A stretch of DNA of 64,000 nt. Source: Arthrospiribacter ruber. Lineage in GTDB: Bacteria; Bacteroidota; Bacteroidia; Cytophagales; Cyclobacteriaceae. Location of the stretch: assembly GCF_019343195.1 (NCBI RefSeq), contig NZ_RPHB01000006.1:248001-312000 (forward strand), given 5' to 3'. Below, in pieces: positions 36,006 to 45,610 of the stretch (within the stretch, counting starts at the first letter, position 1; the number at the start of each line of letters is the position of its first letter). A program made the position numbers and the translations under genes. The notes under the pieces were generated by a model. It made no database searches, was not told where the DNA came from, and was given only the letters and a program-made list of their open reading frames with translations.

Positions 36006-36581
36006 ATGAAAAAACTGGCCTGTACCTTCACCATTCTATTTATTTTTACTTCCTGTGAACTTGTCGAAGAACTACTGAATACATCCTATTCCACGACATT
36101 CAAAGAGTCTTTTGATGTTCAGATTCCTGCTGGGGAGTACACAAGCGATTCACCATTTTTGATCCTGAAAGAAGAAGATATTGATCTTACAGATGATGAC
36201 TTTCCCCAAGATGTCCGAACCGGTGTTTCTGAATTGCTTGACATTCAATTCAAATCTGTAGAATTACTTTTTAAAGGAGAGGTTGCTTCAGAAAGTGGAA
36301 AAATATTGGAAAGTGAGGGAGTGATCAGCGGAACAATACTTTTTTCGAACCCCGATGACCCTACCCAAAACGTAGAAGTGGTAGTACCTCCAGTTTCTTC
36401 TTTGAGCACAGAGCCTGTAAGCCTTCCTCTCCCTGATAATGTAGCCAATTCCATTACCCAATTGTTTTTTGGAAGCCCTAGGGTACAATTTATAATGAAC
36501 CTCCAGTATGTAGGACCTGCACCTTTTGAGGGAGAAGTGGTCATGGAGATCCCCATGGAGATTTCTATAGGCTTGATCTAA
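36006..36581 (+). CDS. hypothetical lipoprotein
   Basis: This 191-residue protein has a lipoprotein signal peptide (MKKLACTFTILFIFTSC, lipid-accepting C17). The mature part is acidic and beta-rich, with hydrophobic strand ends such as VQFIMNLQYVG and a final MEIPMEISIGLI. I do not recognise a named family. A short gap separates it from the molybdenum hydroxylase pair downstream, on the same strand, but no functional link is evident. It is probably a periplasm-facing outer-membrane or inner-membrane lipoprotein. Confidence 0.75.
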   Translation: MKKLACTFTILFIFTSCELVEELLNTSYSTTFKESFDVQIPAGEYTSDSPFLILKEEDIDLTDDDFPQDVRTGVSELLDIQFKSVELLFKGEVASESGKILESEGVISGTILFSNPDDPTQNVEVVVPPVSSLSTEPVSLPLPDNVANSITQLFFGSPRVQFIMNLQYVGPAPFEGEVVMEIPMEISIGLI

Positions 36582-36631
36582 TAATTTTGTTTCTCTTGTA
36601 GGCGGTCAAAATATAGGGCCTTCTGTCCTCA

Positions 36632-36639
36632 TACTTTTG
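36632..36639 (+). promoter_or_regulatory. putative -7 element before the IorAB-like genes
   Basis: TACTTTTG matches TAnnTTTG fully. It lies 51 bases before the ATG of the 2Fe-2S subunit gene. No TTTG is found at the expected -33 distance, so this is only a candidate. Confidence 0.35.
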
Positions 36640-36689
36640 GATACTCTTCTGATAATGGCTAATTTATCGGAAGATTAACCGGACCCCTT

Positions 36690-37157
36690 ATGCCTATCAA
36701 GCTAAAAGTAAATGGAACTGCCCGTTCTTTGGAAGTGGAGAGTGATGAGCCATTGTTGTATGTATTGAGAGATGAATTTGGACTGAATGGTGCCAAATTC
36801 GGTTGTGGATTGCAGCAGTGCGGTACCTGCATGGTGTTGGCCGACGGAGAAGCTGTTCCCACCTGTGTTCAGCCTTGCAAAAACTTTGAGGAAATGGAAA
36901 TCCAGACCATAGAAGGTCTGGCTAATGGAGACAATCTCCACCCTATTCAAGAGAGTTTTTACAAAGAACAGGCCGCCCAATGTGGATATTGCCTCAATGG
37001 CATGCTGATAGCCGGATTGGCCCTGCTCAAAAAAAACAGCAATCCGGATGAAGAAGAAGTGAGAAGTGCTCTGGATAAGGTGATCTGTCGCTGCGGTACA
37101 CACAATAGGTTTATCCGTGCTATATTGAAAACAGCAGAAACCAACTCCAAATTCTAA
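36690..37157 (+). CDS. 2Fe-2S subunit of a molybdenum hydroxylase (IorA-like)
   Basis: This 155-residue protein has the two [2Fe-2S] domains of xanthine dehydrogenase-family small subunits. The plant-type cluster is in FGCGLQQCGTCMVLADG with the fourth Cys in PTCVQPC. The helical-domain cluster has CGYCLNGM and CRCGTH. It passes electrons from the molybdenum centre to an outside acceptor. It lies three bases before the large subunit gene. Related pairs (isoquinoline 1-oxidoreductase, periplasmic aldehyde oxidases) have diverse substrates, so the substrate is unknown. Confidence 0.92.
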   Translation: MPIKLKVNGTARSLEVESDEPLLYVLRDEFGLNGAKFGCGLQQCGTCMVLADGEAVPTCVQPCKNFEEMEIQTIEGLANGDNLHPIQESFYKEQAAQCGYCLNGMLIAGLALLKKNSNPDEEEVRSALDKVICRCGTHNRFIRAILKTAETNSKF

Positions 37158-37160
37158 GCC

Positions 37161-39383
37161 ATGGCAATACCAAAACCAAGCCGAAGGGATTTCCTAAAAA
37201 CTTCCGGGCATCTATTAATAGGTTTCAACCTTCTCCCTCTGGCCTATTGCCAACCCAAAGATGAAGAAGGGCTTGGGTATTCCACCTACGAAGGAATTCC
37301 CGAAAGGCCTCATTTGGATAAGAATCTTATTGATTCCTGGATCAGACTTGATGCGGATGGCCACGTCACCGTGTTGACTGGGAAACAGGAACTAGGCCAG
37401 GGGATCCGCACCGCACTGTTACAAATAGCAGCTGAAGAACTGGATGTGGACATAGATAGGTGCCATATCATCAACGGTGATACAGGGCAAACAGCCAACG
37501 AAGGCTATACCGCGGGAAGTAATTCTGTAGAAGGAAGTGGCAAAGCCATACGTGAAGCGGCAGCTACAGCCAGAAATTACATGCTCTCCCTTGCTTCTGT
37601 AAATTGGGACATCGATATCGAGAGTTTGGAAGTGAAAAATGGAGAAATTCTAGGCCCCAGTGGTCAAAAGGCAAGCTATTGGGAACTTTTGGATGGCAAA
37701 TACCTAGAATCTAAAGTAGATAATAAAATAGCTTTCAAAGACGCTAAAAACCATCAGGTAATCGGCAATTCCATTCTCAGAGAGGATATCCTGAATATGG
37801 TTTTGGGAAAAACCCACTTCGTCCATGACCTGAGGCTTCCCGGAATGCTACATGCCAGAATCGTCCACCCTCCCAGCTATAGTGCCAGACTGGTGTCAGT
37901 AGATGTGGAGTCGGCAATCAGCCTTCAAGGGGTGCTCAAAGTTATCCAAGACGGCTCCTTTTTGGCTGTAGTGGCAAAAAGGGAATACCAGGCCATCAGA
38001 GCCTGGGAAAAACTCAAAGAGCTCTCAACTTGGGAAAGCGAAAAAATAACGGTTTTGCCTGATCAGCTTTTTGAAGACCTGAAGCGCAAAAGCCAATCGC
38101 CACAGACAATTGAGCAAAACAACAGCATTCTGTCCAAAATCAATCAATCCAATAAAAAACACCGGGCTTCATTTTTCAGACCCTATCACATGCATGGCTC
38201 TACGGGACCTTCTTGTGCATTGGCAAAATGGGAAGCCGGGAAGCTGACAGTTTGGTCACCCACCCAAGGAGTGTATCCCCTTAGAAATACCCTTGCGGAT
38301 CTGTTTGACATAAACGAAGAAAGTATCCGCTGTATTGGACTTCCCGGCTCGGGCTGCTATGGGCACAACGGGGCCGATGATGTATCTGCCGAGGCTGCCT
38401 TGATTGCCAAAGCTTTTCCCAATGTACCCATTCGCCTGCAATGGATGAGAGAAAATGAGCATATGTGGGAACCCTATGGTTCAGCGATGCGGATAGAGCT
38501 CAGTGCAGGAATGGATGCCCAAGGCCTGATCACGGCTTGGGATACTCAGATATGGTCCGACACCCACAGCACAAGACCCCGAGGCGACGCTGGCAATTAT
38601 GTTTCTGCCAGACATCTCGAGAATCCCTTCACTTTTGACAAGGGAGGTTTTTCTGGTGGCTCTTATAGAAATGCCACACCTCTATATAATATAAGCGATA
38701 AAAGGCTGCTATTGCACAATTACGATGGTCCGCTCAGAACATCAGCCTTGAGAGGCCTTGGGGCCTATGGGAATATTTTTGCTCTGGAATCTTTTATAGA
38801 TGAACTGTCTCACTTGGCAGATCAGGATCCGCTTAATTTCCGCAAAAACAACCTAGATGATCCAAGAGCAATAGCTGTCTTGGATAAATTGGCCAAAGAA
38901 ACAGGCTATCATGACAGGATTAAAAAAAGTGATACCGGGTATGGCTTGGCTTTTGCCAAGTACAAAAATTCAGCTGCTTACCTGGCTGTGCTAGCAGAGG
39001 TAACGGTATTTAAGGATAAAAAAAGCTTTCACCTCAAGAGACTGACGGCCGTGATAGACGCGGGTCTCTGTATCAATCCTGATGGACTGATCAACCAGAC
39101 AGAAGGCGGAATGATACAGTCTGCCAGTTGGACACTGTTGGAAGAAGTCCATTATGATGAAAACGGCATTTTGAGCAAAGACTGGAATTCATACCCGATA
39201 TTGCGCGCAATGAAAACCCCAGAAGTAAAAGTGCATGTGATCAACCGTCCCGAGGAAAAACCTCTAGGTGCTGGAGAAGCTGCGCAAGGTCCAGTGGCAG
39301 CAGCCATTGCCAATGCTGTTTTTGACGGAACAGGAACAAGGGTGAGGGACTTGCCAATTAAGGCTGAGAAGATTGATTGGTGA
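37161..39383 (+). CDS. molybdopterin-binding subunit, isoquinoline 1-oxidoreductase/aldehyde oxidase type (IorB-like)
   Basis: This 740-residue large subunit of the xanthine oxidase superfamily starts with a twin-arginine signal (S7-R-R-D-F-L-K13) ending in a lipobox-like LAYC (C30), so the enzyme is probably periplasmic and membrane-tethered. Molybdopterin-site stretches include GKQELGQGIRTAL, GSGCYGHNGADD and PLGAGEAAQGPVAAAIANA; the last contains the GAGE catalytic glutamate. It hydroxylates an aldehyde or N-heterocycle in the IorB family. No XdhC-type maturation gene or dedicated cytochrome lies nearby. It forms a two-gene operon with the 2Fe-2S subunit. Confidence 0.92.
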   Translation: MAIPKPSRRDFLKTSGHLLIGFNLLPLAYCQPKDEEGLGYSTYEGIPERPHLDKNLIDSWIRLDADGHVTVLTGKQELGQGIRTALLQIAAEELDVDIDRCHIINGDTGQTANEGYTAGSNSVEGSGKAIREAAATARNYMLSLASVNWDIDIESLEVKNGEILGPSGQKASYWELLDGKYLESKVDNKIAFKDAKNHQVIGNSILREDILNMVLGKTHFVHDLRLPGMLHARIVHPPSYSARLVSVDVESAISLQGVLKVIQDGSFLAVVAKREYQAIRAWEKLKELSTWESEKITVLPDQLFEDLKRKSQSPQTIEQNNSILSKINQSNKKHRASFFRPYHMHGSTGPSCALAKWEAGKLTVWSPTQGVYPLRNTLADLFDINEESIRCIGLPGSGCYGHNGADDVSAEAALIAKAFPNVPIRLQWMRENEHMWEPYGSAMRIELSAGMDAQGLITAWDTQIWSDTHSTRPRGDAGNYVSARHLENPFTFDKGGFSGGSYRNATPLYNISDKRLLLHNYDGPLRTSALRGLGAYGNIFALESFIDELSHLADQDPLNFRKNNLDDPRAIAVLDKLAKETGYHDRIKKSDTGYGLAFAKYKNSAAYLAVLAEVTVFKDKKSFHLKRLTAVIDAGLCINPDGLINQTEGGMIQSASWTLLEEVHYDENGILSKDWNSYPILRAMKTPEVKVHVINRPEEKPLGAGEAAQGPVAAAIANAVFDGTGTRVRDLPIKAEKIDW

Positions 39384-39458
39384 AAAACTGAACCTTTCTC
39401 TTTATAGACCATCCAACAAATGAATGGACCTTAATTATTCCACTTTTCAAAAACCCGT

Positions 39459-40592
39459 TTATTTTCTTTGCAAGTGCAACTTATAAAAAGTGATATAATC
39501 CTGCTCCTCTCCAAGAAAATCATCATCACGAATTGCATAAAAGGGTTTATCCAAACCTTCAATGTTTAGAATCGCCCCTATTTTGTAAGGCACTACGATT
39601 TCATTCGAAAGTGAAGAGTCAGGAAGAACTATTTTCATAACCTTATTTTGGAAATTTTTGTATTTAGGGAAGTTCATTGGTTCTTTCAGTTCATTTTGCA
39701 TAAATGTATCTTCATCTATTCCTTCAAGGTAAATCAAGACAACTCCCATTTCAGTTACAAATAGCTGTCGGATATTCCCATCCAGCATTCTGGTTCTGGA
39801 GATGTACTGATATTTTTCTGAATGCTCCCCATTATCCAAAAATTTAGATGGCTTAAAATCCACTGAATTTAAATATTTCCCTCCTTTGCTCAAGTCATAA
39901 GTATGGATTAGAGTCTCATTGTTTAAAACCAAATGAAGCATATCCCCAGATATCCCAAATTGAATCCAGGCCCTTTCATAGTATTTATCAGAAGAGTATC
40001 TGGAAGTATTTGGGATACGGATTATAGGAACCGATGCTCCTGTGTTTGGGTCAATTTTTTCCAAAAGAAAATTATCTCTGATAAAGTGGGGATCATAAGG
40101 ATTGACACCGCCTCTGCCAGGGTAATAGCTGATCAGAGAATCATTCCAGTGCCCAAGGTTCTGAATAAAGCCTCCCCCGTCTTTTGCCAAAGTTGGAAAA
40201 GAAAGCTCAATTTGTTGTTTAAGGCTAAGGTCTGAATTTAACTCATACAACCAACCCATAAAGCTAGCCGCAAAAAGCCCCCCCTCTTCAGTAAATTTCA
40301 ACTGTGTAGGGTATTCTACACGGCCTGGTCCGTCTTTTGGGTAGGAGGATTCTTGGAGTACCCTTCCACTTGAATCAAACTTGATTAATTTATTTTCCTT
40401 AAAATTGAAAAAAACACCTACACCATTTTTAAAATCTCCCCCATCCACATTCCCCAAATAATCCACTTGGATAGAATCCAAGATAACAAGTTCCCAATCG
40501 CTTGAGTCAGTTGTGGTTTGAGAATCATTATCTCTTTCACTACAGGCAAAAAATACATTCAAAAGTAAAATCAGGGGGAAGTAATATCTCAT
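39459..40592 (-). CDS. lipoprotein, probable six-bladed beta-propeller
   Basis: This 377-residue protein has a lipoprotein signal (MRYYFPLILLLNVFFAC, C17) and a repeated strand pattern with motifs such as LIKFDSSGRVL, DGPGRVEYPTQLKF and LIHTYDLSKGGKYL. These are typical of the 6-bladed beta-propeller lipoproteins common in Bacteroidota. The GPGRVEYP segment is a usual blade signature in that group. The ligand and role are unknown. It stands alone on the minus strand. Confidence 0.75.
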   Translation of the reverse strand: MRYYFPLILLLNVFFACSERDNDSQTTTDSSDWELVILDSIQVDYLGNVDGGDFKNGVGVFFNFKENKLIKFDSSGRVLQESSYPKDGPGRVEYPTQLKFTEEGGLFAASFMGWLYELNSDLSLKQQIELSFPTLAKDGGGFIQNLGHWNDSLISYYPGRGGVNPYDPHFIRDNFLLEKIDPNTGASVPIIRIPNTSRYSSDKYYERAWIQFGISGDMLHLVLNNETLIHTYDLSKGGKYLNSVDFKPSKFLDNGEHSEKYQYISRTRMLDGNIRQLFVTEMGVVLIYLEGIDEDTFMQNELKEPMNFPKYKNFQNKVMKIVLPDSSLSNEIVVPYKIGAILNIEGLDKPFYAIRDDDFLGEEQDYITFYKLHLQRK

Positions 40593-40735
40593 TCTGGAAA
40601 TTACATAATTTCACCCAAAACCGCTATACTTAGTTGTCTTATCCTTTGTTGCCCCCCTCTTTAGAGTGAAATCAATTAAGAAAAAAAAATCCATTGAGGC
40701 CTCTAAAACATCGAAGGATACATCAAAGACACAAA

Positions 40736-40765
40736 AAAAGTGGCCGCCTCTCAGCAGCCACTTTT
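40736..40765. terminator. intrinsic terminator of rpsA
   Basis: The arms AAAAGTGGC (40736-40744) and GCCACTTTT (40757-40765) form a 9-bp stem with a 12-base loop. On the minus strand it is followed by seven T residues. It lies about 50 bases after the rpsA stop. Confidence 0.8.
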
Positions 40766-40779
40766 ATCTATATTGAACC

Positions 40780-40814
40780 GTCTTGGTTCTTGAATCTTGT
40801 CTCTTGTTTCTAGA
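40780..40814 (+). repeat. short heptanucleotide array of the TCTTGT family
   Basis: Five 7-base units (GTCTTGG, TTCTTGA, ATCTTGT, CTCTTGT, TTCTAGA) follow the same NTCTTGN pattern as the 12-unit array at 366-449. The edges are degenerate and the centre is exact. They lie in the 3' untranslated region of rpsA, between its stop and its terminator. Confidence 0.75.
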
Positions 40815-40816
40815 GA

Positions 40817-42580
40817 TTATTTCTTTCCACCTTCCATTTTCTCCTTCAACTCAGCAAGAGCGTCAAGATCTCCAAGGGTAGATTTCTCTTCCGGAGCACT
40901 TTCTGCTTTTTTCTTAGGGGCTGATTTCTTAGGAGCTGGAGCCACTTTTGCTTCTTCCTTGAACATTGCTGTATGGGAAAGAACAATTCTCTTGTCTTCT
41001 TTTGAGAATTCAGTTACTCTGAAGTCCAAAGATTCGCCTACTTCTACAGAAGATCCGTCTTCTTTCTCTAAGTTTTTGTTGGTTGCGAAACCTTCCAAAC
41101 CATAAGGAAGCTCAAGAACTGCTCCTTTGTCATTTTTAGAAACTACAGTACACTTATGCACAGATCCTACAGGGAATACAGATTCGAAAGTATCCCAAGG
41201 ATTTTCTTCCAACTGCTTATGTCCTAGAGCTAGTCTTCTGTTGTCAACATCAAGTTCCAACACAGCTACTTCCAATTCGTCTCCTACTTTGACAAATTCA
41301 GACGGGTGTTTGATTTTCTTAGTCCAAGAAAGATCAGATACGTGAACCAAACCGTCGATACCTTCCTCAAGCTCGAGGAACAATCCGAAGTTGGTAAGGT
41401 TTCTTACCACACCTTTGTGCTTAGAACCTACCGCATACTTGGTCACCATGTCACCTTTGGTCCATGGATCTTCAGTAAGCTGCTTGATGCCCAAAGACAT
41501 TTTTCTTTCGTCCTTGTCCAAAGTCAATACTACTGCTTCGATTTCATCACCTACCTGTACAAAGTCAGCAGGATTTCTCAAGTGCTGTGACCAGCTCATT
41601 TCAGAAACGTGAATCAATCCCTCTACACCAGGAGCAAGCTCTAGGAATGCACCGTAATCGGCTACATTGACGATCTTACCTTGTACTTTGGAACCGACTT
41701 CAAGATCAGCAGACAAAGCATCCCATGGATGGGCAGTCAATTGCTTCATACCCAAAGAAATTCTCTTCTTGTCATCATCAAAGTCAAGAACAACGATCTG
41801 AACTTTGTCATCAAGGTTGAGTACTTCTTCAGGATGGTTGATTCTACCCCAAGAGATATCAGTAATGTGTAGCAAACCATCAACACCACCCAAATCGATG
41901 AATACACCGAAGTTGGTCATGTTTTTGATCACACCTTCAAGTACCTGTCCTTTTTCAAGGTTGTTCAGGATCTCAGCTTTTTGCTTCTCAAGATCTTTTT
42001 CGATCAAGACTTTGTGTGATACGACTACGTTATCATTGGTGTGGTTGATTTTCACCACTTTGACTTCCATTTTCTTACCTACATAGATATCGAAATCTCT
42101 GATAGGCTTCACGTCGATCTGAGAACCTGGCAAAAACGCTTCTACACCGTAGATATCTACGATAAGACCACCTTTGGTTCTTCTTTTAACAAGACCTTCG
42201 ATCACAGAATCATTGGCCAGGGCATCTTCGATATCCTGCCATGCACGTACCATTCTGGCTTTCTTTCTGGAAAGTACCAACTGGCCCAATGCATTCTCCT
42301 GCTCTTCGATAAACAATTCCACTTCGTCTCCGATCTTAAGATCAGGAAGGTCACGGAATTCCGAAACAGGAACCAATCCGTCAGATTTGAAGCCGATGTT
42401 GATGATCACGTCTTTGTCATTGATACCAACTACAGTACCTTTGATGACTTCTTTTTCGGTGATTTCATTAAGAGTACCTTCGTAAAGGGCCTCCATTTCA
42501 GCTCTTTTTTCTTTGGAATAGCCTTCACCAAATCCTTTGGTGTCGAAATCGTCCCAGTTAAAATCTTTTTGATTTGACAT
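40817..42580 (-). CDS. rpsA: 30S ribosomal protein S1
   Basis: S1 unfolds and recruits mRNA to the 30S subunit. The 587-residue protein has six S1 RNA-binding repeats at roughly 40-110, 125-190, 205-275, 290-360, 380-448 and 465-530, with motifs such as GVFIDLGGVDGLLHITD and GAFLELAPGVEGLIHVSE. A Bacteroidota-type acidic N-terminus and a Lys/Ala/Pro-rich tail (about 545-587) flank them. It is transcribed alone, from a -7 box at 42695-42702 through a leader of about 105 bases to the terminator near 40740. Confidence 0.97.
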   Translation of the reverse strand: MSNQKDFNWDDFDTKGFGEGYSKEKRAEMEALYEGTLNEITEKEVIKGTVVGINDKDVIINIGFKSDGLVPVSEFRDLPDLKIGDEVELFIEEQENALGQLVLSRKKARMVRAWQDIEDALANDSVIEGLVKRRTKGGLIVDIYGVEAFLPGSQIDVKPIRDFDIYVGKKMEVKVVKINHTNDNVVVSHKVLIEKDLEKQKAEILNNLEKGQVLEGVIKNMTNFGVFIDLGGVDGLLHITDISWGRINHPEEVLNLDDKVQIVVLDFDDDKKRISLGMKQLTAHPWDALSADLEVGSKVQGKIVNVADYGAFLELAPGVEGLIHVSEMSWSQHLRNPADFVQVGDEIEAVVLTLDKDERKMSLGIKQLTEDPWTKGDMVTKYAVGSKHKGVVRNLTNFGLFLELEEGIDGLVHVSDLSWTKKIKHPSEFVKVGDELEVAVLELDVDNRRLALGHKQLEENPWDTFESVFPVGSVHKCTVVSKNDKGAVLELPYGLEGFATNKNLEKEDGSSVEVGESLDFRVTEFSKEDKRIVLSHTAMFKEEAKVAPAPKKSAPKKKAESAPEEKSTLGDLDALAELKEKMEGGKK

Positions 42581-42674
42581 AATATTTTGTAACTCTGACT
42601 TTCAACAATCCTAGAGTCATCGGATTGAGGTTTTTGTTTTTAGATAAAGCCCCTGATTTTCAACCGCAAGGACC

Positions 42675-42702
42675 CCGTTCACCCGAACGGACTGCAAAGG
42701 TA
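42675..42702 (-). promoter_or_regulatory. rpsA promoter -7 element and leader hairpin
   Basis: On the minus strand TACCTTTG (42702-42695) matches TAnnTTTG perfectly. Just downstream, where the transcript should begin, CCGTTC and GAACGG (42675-42680 and 42685-42690) can pair as a 6-bp hairpin with a 4-base loop. The leader to the ATG at 42580 is about 105 bases. Autogenous control by S1 is known in enterobacteria; whether this leader has a similar role is unknown. Confidence 0.5.
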
Positions 42703-42823
42703 GAAAATTTTATCAAAACCAGCATTCCATAGCCTGAAAATAGCCAATCGACTTCCAAAGTTTTTTTGGGATATTTGAAACTAAAGCAAAATATTGGAGT
42801 CTTTTTCATTAAAACCCCGGACC

Positions 42824-43534
42824 ATGTTCAAAACAACTAGCACTTTATGCCTTTCATTTTTATTGTTTTTCCCTGTTTTCTTAAATGCCCAAAACTGGGG
42901 ACTGGGATTTGAGGCAGGAGTAGGTTTGCCCACAGGAAACCTAAAAGAGGCCAGTTCAGGAACGGTCTTTCCGGAACTCAGCACTTCTTTGATCTATGAA
43001 TTCTGGAACCTACCGATCGACCTTGGGCTTAGCGTAGGGTATGGCATGTATGGAACAAAGCTTGAAAAAAGAACAGACCTTTATCGGGGCTTTTCGGACG
43101 AGCTACGCCTGAGGAGAAACAACAACTTGCTTAGCATCATGGGAATGTTCCGCTACCTTCCTGAGGTTGACTGGAAACTCAAGCCCTTTATCGAATTGCA
43201 GGGAGGAACTAACTACCTCTACACGCGATACAAAATCAGGGAAAGCCGCTTTGAAGAACCCATCGAGGAGGACAGGGATTTAGCCAATTGGATAGGAGCT
43301 TTCAGACTGGGAGGTGGCTTGAAAATACCTTTCAAAACACCCGATGATGGCTTTTTCCAACTCAAAATAATGTATCAGGATACCCGAAGAGTGGAATTTC
43401 TTCTCAAAGAGGGAACAAAATTCGACCCCGAACCACAAGGAGGCGGTTCTTTTTCCTATCAACCTGTTCGCTCAGTGCTGACCTGGATACAGCCTTCAAT
43501 AGGTGTAGTGCTCTACATGGATGTATATGAATAA
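42824..43534 (+). CDS. outer-membrane beta-barrel family protein
   Basis: This 236-residue protein has a signal peptide (about 1-22, ending FLNAQ) and short alternating beta strands throughout, for example WGLGFEAGVGLPTGNL and LRLGGGLKIPFK. It ends in a strand (SIGVVLYMDVYE). It fits the small PorT/OmpX-like barrels of Bacteroidota, but no specific function can be given. The ATG at 42824 was chosen because the longer frame begins with TTG and would extend the signal peptide by ten polar residues. It is followed by a terminator. Confidence 0.8.
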   Translation: MFKTTSTLCLSFLLFFPVFLNAQNWGLGFEAGVGLPTGNLKEASSGTVFPELSTSLIYEFWNLPIDLGLSVGYGMYGTKLEKRTDLYRGFSDELRLRRNNNLLSIMGMFRYLPEVDWKLKPFIELQGGTNYLYTRYKIRESRFEEPIEEDRDLANWIGAFRLGGGLKIPFKTPDDGFFQLKIMYQDTRRVEFLLKEGTKFDPEPQGGGSFSYQPVRSVLTWIQPSIGVVLYMDVYE

Positions 43535-43607
43535 CAAACAAGCCCCCTATTGGCACAGTACTTGTTTAATTTCTGTCACGACACTAAACCAACTATTAAT
43601 TCCAACC

Positions 43608-43638
43608 AAAATGGCCTTGCAGATTGTAAGGCCATTTT
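43608..43638. terminator. intrinsic terminator after the beta-barrel gene
   Basis: The arms AAAATGGCCTT (43608-43618) and AAGGCCATTTT (43628-43638) form an 11-bp stem with a 9-base loop and T-rich 3' flank. It separates the barrel gene from the serine hydrolase gene. Confidence 0.8.
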
Positions 43639-43710
43639 TCATTAAAAAACTTTTGATTTTGCCGGATAAACAGGATTTGATAACTTCAAGTCGCCTGAAA
43701 AAACTTTAAC

Positions 43711-45243
43711 ATGAAAAAAACTCTACTCGCTTTATTCCTGAGCTTCCAATTTATCCATACAGCTATTTCCCAACAATCCCCGGAGCTGGACAAGCTGGAT
43801 CAATATTTTGAAAAAATGGTAAAAGACTGGGATGTCCCCAGTGCAAGTATAGGAATTGTAAAAGACGGTGAACTGATCTTCACCGGCAATTACGGAACAA
43901 AAGAAACAGGCAAATCTGACAAACCGGATGAAAACACACTCTATGCCATTGCCTCCAACTCCAAAGCTTTCACGGCAAGTCTACTGGGAATACTGGTACA
44001 GGAGGACAAATTGAACTGGAACGACCGGGTCAAAGATCACTTGCCGTACTTCTCCCTCTTCGACGATCCTTGGATCAGCAGTCAGGTCACCATCAGAGAT
44101 CTGCTCAGCCACAGAGTAGGTTTGGGTACATTCAGCGGTGATGTCATCTGGTATAAAAACGAGGGCTCTGCTGAAGATTTCATCAGAAGAGCAGGCAAAT
44201 TGCCCCAAGCCTATGATTTCAGATCAGGATATGGCTACTCCAACCTCATGTACATCACTGCTGGGGAAATCATTCAAAAAGTCACTGGAAAAAGCTGGGG
44301 AGAAAATGTAAAAGAGCGGATTCTCCAGCCATTGGGCATGGACCGCACCCTGACTACTGCTAAAGCTTTGGAAAACACAGACAATGTAGCAACCCCACAC
44401 GGAAGAGAAGATGAAAAAAATTTCCCCATAGCTTTTGAAGACTGGGAAACCATCGCTGCCACAGGTGGACTGATATCTTCTGTAAAGGATATTTCAAAGT
44501 GGATGATTTTTAACATGGACCACGGCATATTAGGTCAAGACACCTTGCTGACCAAGCAAACCAGAAACATGGTCTGGACCTTACACAATGTATTCCCTGT
44601 GGATCATACCGTCAAAAATGACCTGGGAAGACACTTCAGTGGATATGGTTTGGGCTGGACTATAGGTGACTTCCACGGAAAAATGATGGTGGGACATACC
44701 GGCGGATACGATGGGATGATCACTGCAGTCACCATGATTCCGGACGAGAAACTTGGAGTAGTAGTACTGACCAATGGACACCAAAGCCCCATCATGGCGG
44801 CCACTTACTATGCACTTGACAGGTTTTTGGGAACCGGAGATAAAGATTGGTCCTCCGACATGCTGAAGAGAAGGTCTGAGAATGAAAAAGAAGACAAAAG
44901 GGTTGCTGACATCAAAAAAACCAGAATCAGCGGGACCAAAGCCAGTGTTGCTAAAGATAAACTTGTAGGAAAATACCAGTCGGACATTTATGGACTTATC
45001 GAAGTAAAGTATGAAAATGAAAAGCTAAGACTGTATTTTGAGGATGCTCCTAGACTTTCTGCTTCACTAGAACATTGGCATTTTGACACCTACGAAATAA
45101 AGTGGGACGAAAAACACGCCTGGTTTGATTTTGGGACTTTACAGTTTTTGATCAACAACAAATTGGAAGTACATGGAATGGAATTCAACGTTCCCAATGA
45201 TGATATTTTCTTTGAGGAGCTGAAGCCTAAAAAAATCAAATAA
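43711..45243 (+). CDS. beta-lactamase-fold serine hydrolase with C-terminal DUF3471
   Basis: This 510-residue exported protein (signal peptide about 1-21) belongs to the class C beta-lactamase/penicillin-binding-like family. The three active-site motifs are present: S82-N-S-K85 (SxxK), Y176-S-N178 (YxN) and H329-T-G331. The last ~100 residues form a DUF3471-type lipocalin-like domain, common in D-amino-acid peptidase or esterase relatives. The substrate cannot be read from sequence; peptides or esters are more likely than antibiotics. It appears monocistronic between a terminator upstream and a long gap downstream. Confidence 0.9.
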   Translation: MKKTLLALFLSFQFIHTAISQQSPELDKLDQYFEKMVKDWDVPSASIGIVKDGELIFTGNYGTKETGKSDKPDENTLYAIASNSKAFTASLLGILVQEDKLNWNDRVKDHLPYFSLFDDPWISSQVTIRDLLSHRVGLGTFSGDVIWYKNEGSAEDFIRRAGKLPQAYDFRSGYGYSNLMYITAGEIIQKVTGKSWGENVKERILQPLGMDRTLTTAKALENTDNVATPHGREDEKNFPIAFEDWETIAATGGLISSVKDISKWMIFNMDHGILGQDTLLTKQTRNMVWTLHNVFPVDHTVKNDLGRHFSGYGLGWTIGDFHGKMMVGHTGGYDGMITAVTMIPDEKLGVVVLTNGHQSPIMAATYYALDRFLGTGDKDWSSDMLKRRSENEKEDKRVADIKKTRISGTKASVAKDKLVGKYQSDIYGLIEVKYENEKLRLYFEDAPRLSASLEHWHFDTYEIKWDEKHAWFDFGTLQFLINNKLEVHGMEFNVPNDDIFFEELKPKKIK

Positions 45244-45610
45244 TAATATAAACATGATTATACGCTTCTTTACCAGTAGCATCAATTTCCGACATAATTG
45301 GAGGGGGGCAAAACAATATCTACCAGTAATTGGTCCACCGTGGCGGATCAAAATCAATAAATATCGATTTAACCTGAAAATAAACGCTTAATTTCATTAC
45401 TGGCAAAGTTCCGTGTATACATAATGTAAATGATTAAATCCAACATCAGAGTCAGATGAAATTTGAAATGAACCCATGAAGTATGGCCATATCTTCTTCT
45501 TATAGAAAAAGACCTTTCACTCACCCATAAAGCGGGTTTGTTCATCCCGCTCGGAGGTTTTGTCCGATTTTGTGTATTTTGGATTTTGTCCAGAACAAAA
45601 ATCCAAAAAT
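45244..45610. other. intergenic region without a supported gene
   Basis: These 367 bases have no convincing open frame. They contain a lone half-site TAAACATGAT (45249-45258), identical to one arm of the FNR-type palindrome but without a matching second arm. Three TTACTGG/CCAGTAA words and a weak hairpin, AGCGGG/CCCGCT (45531-45551), are also present. The last 60 bases are T-rich and probably contain the promoter of the downstream gene. Confidence 0.6.

Noticed and set aside
45249-45272. Third FNR-type palindrome after the serine hydrolase gene
   Set aside because: The left arm TAAACATGAT is exact, but the right arm matches only about 6 of 10 positions, and the next start codon is more than 330 bases away.
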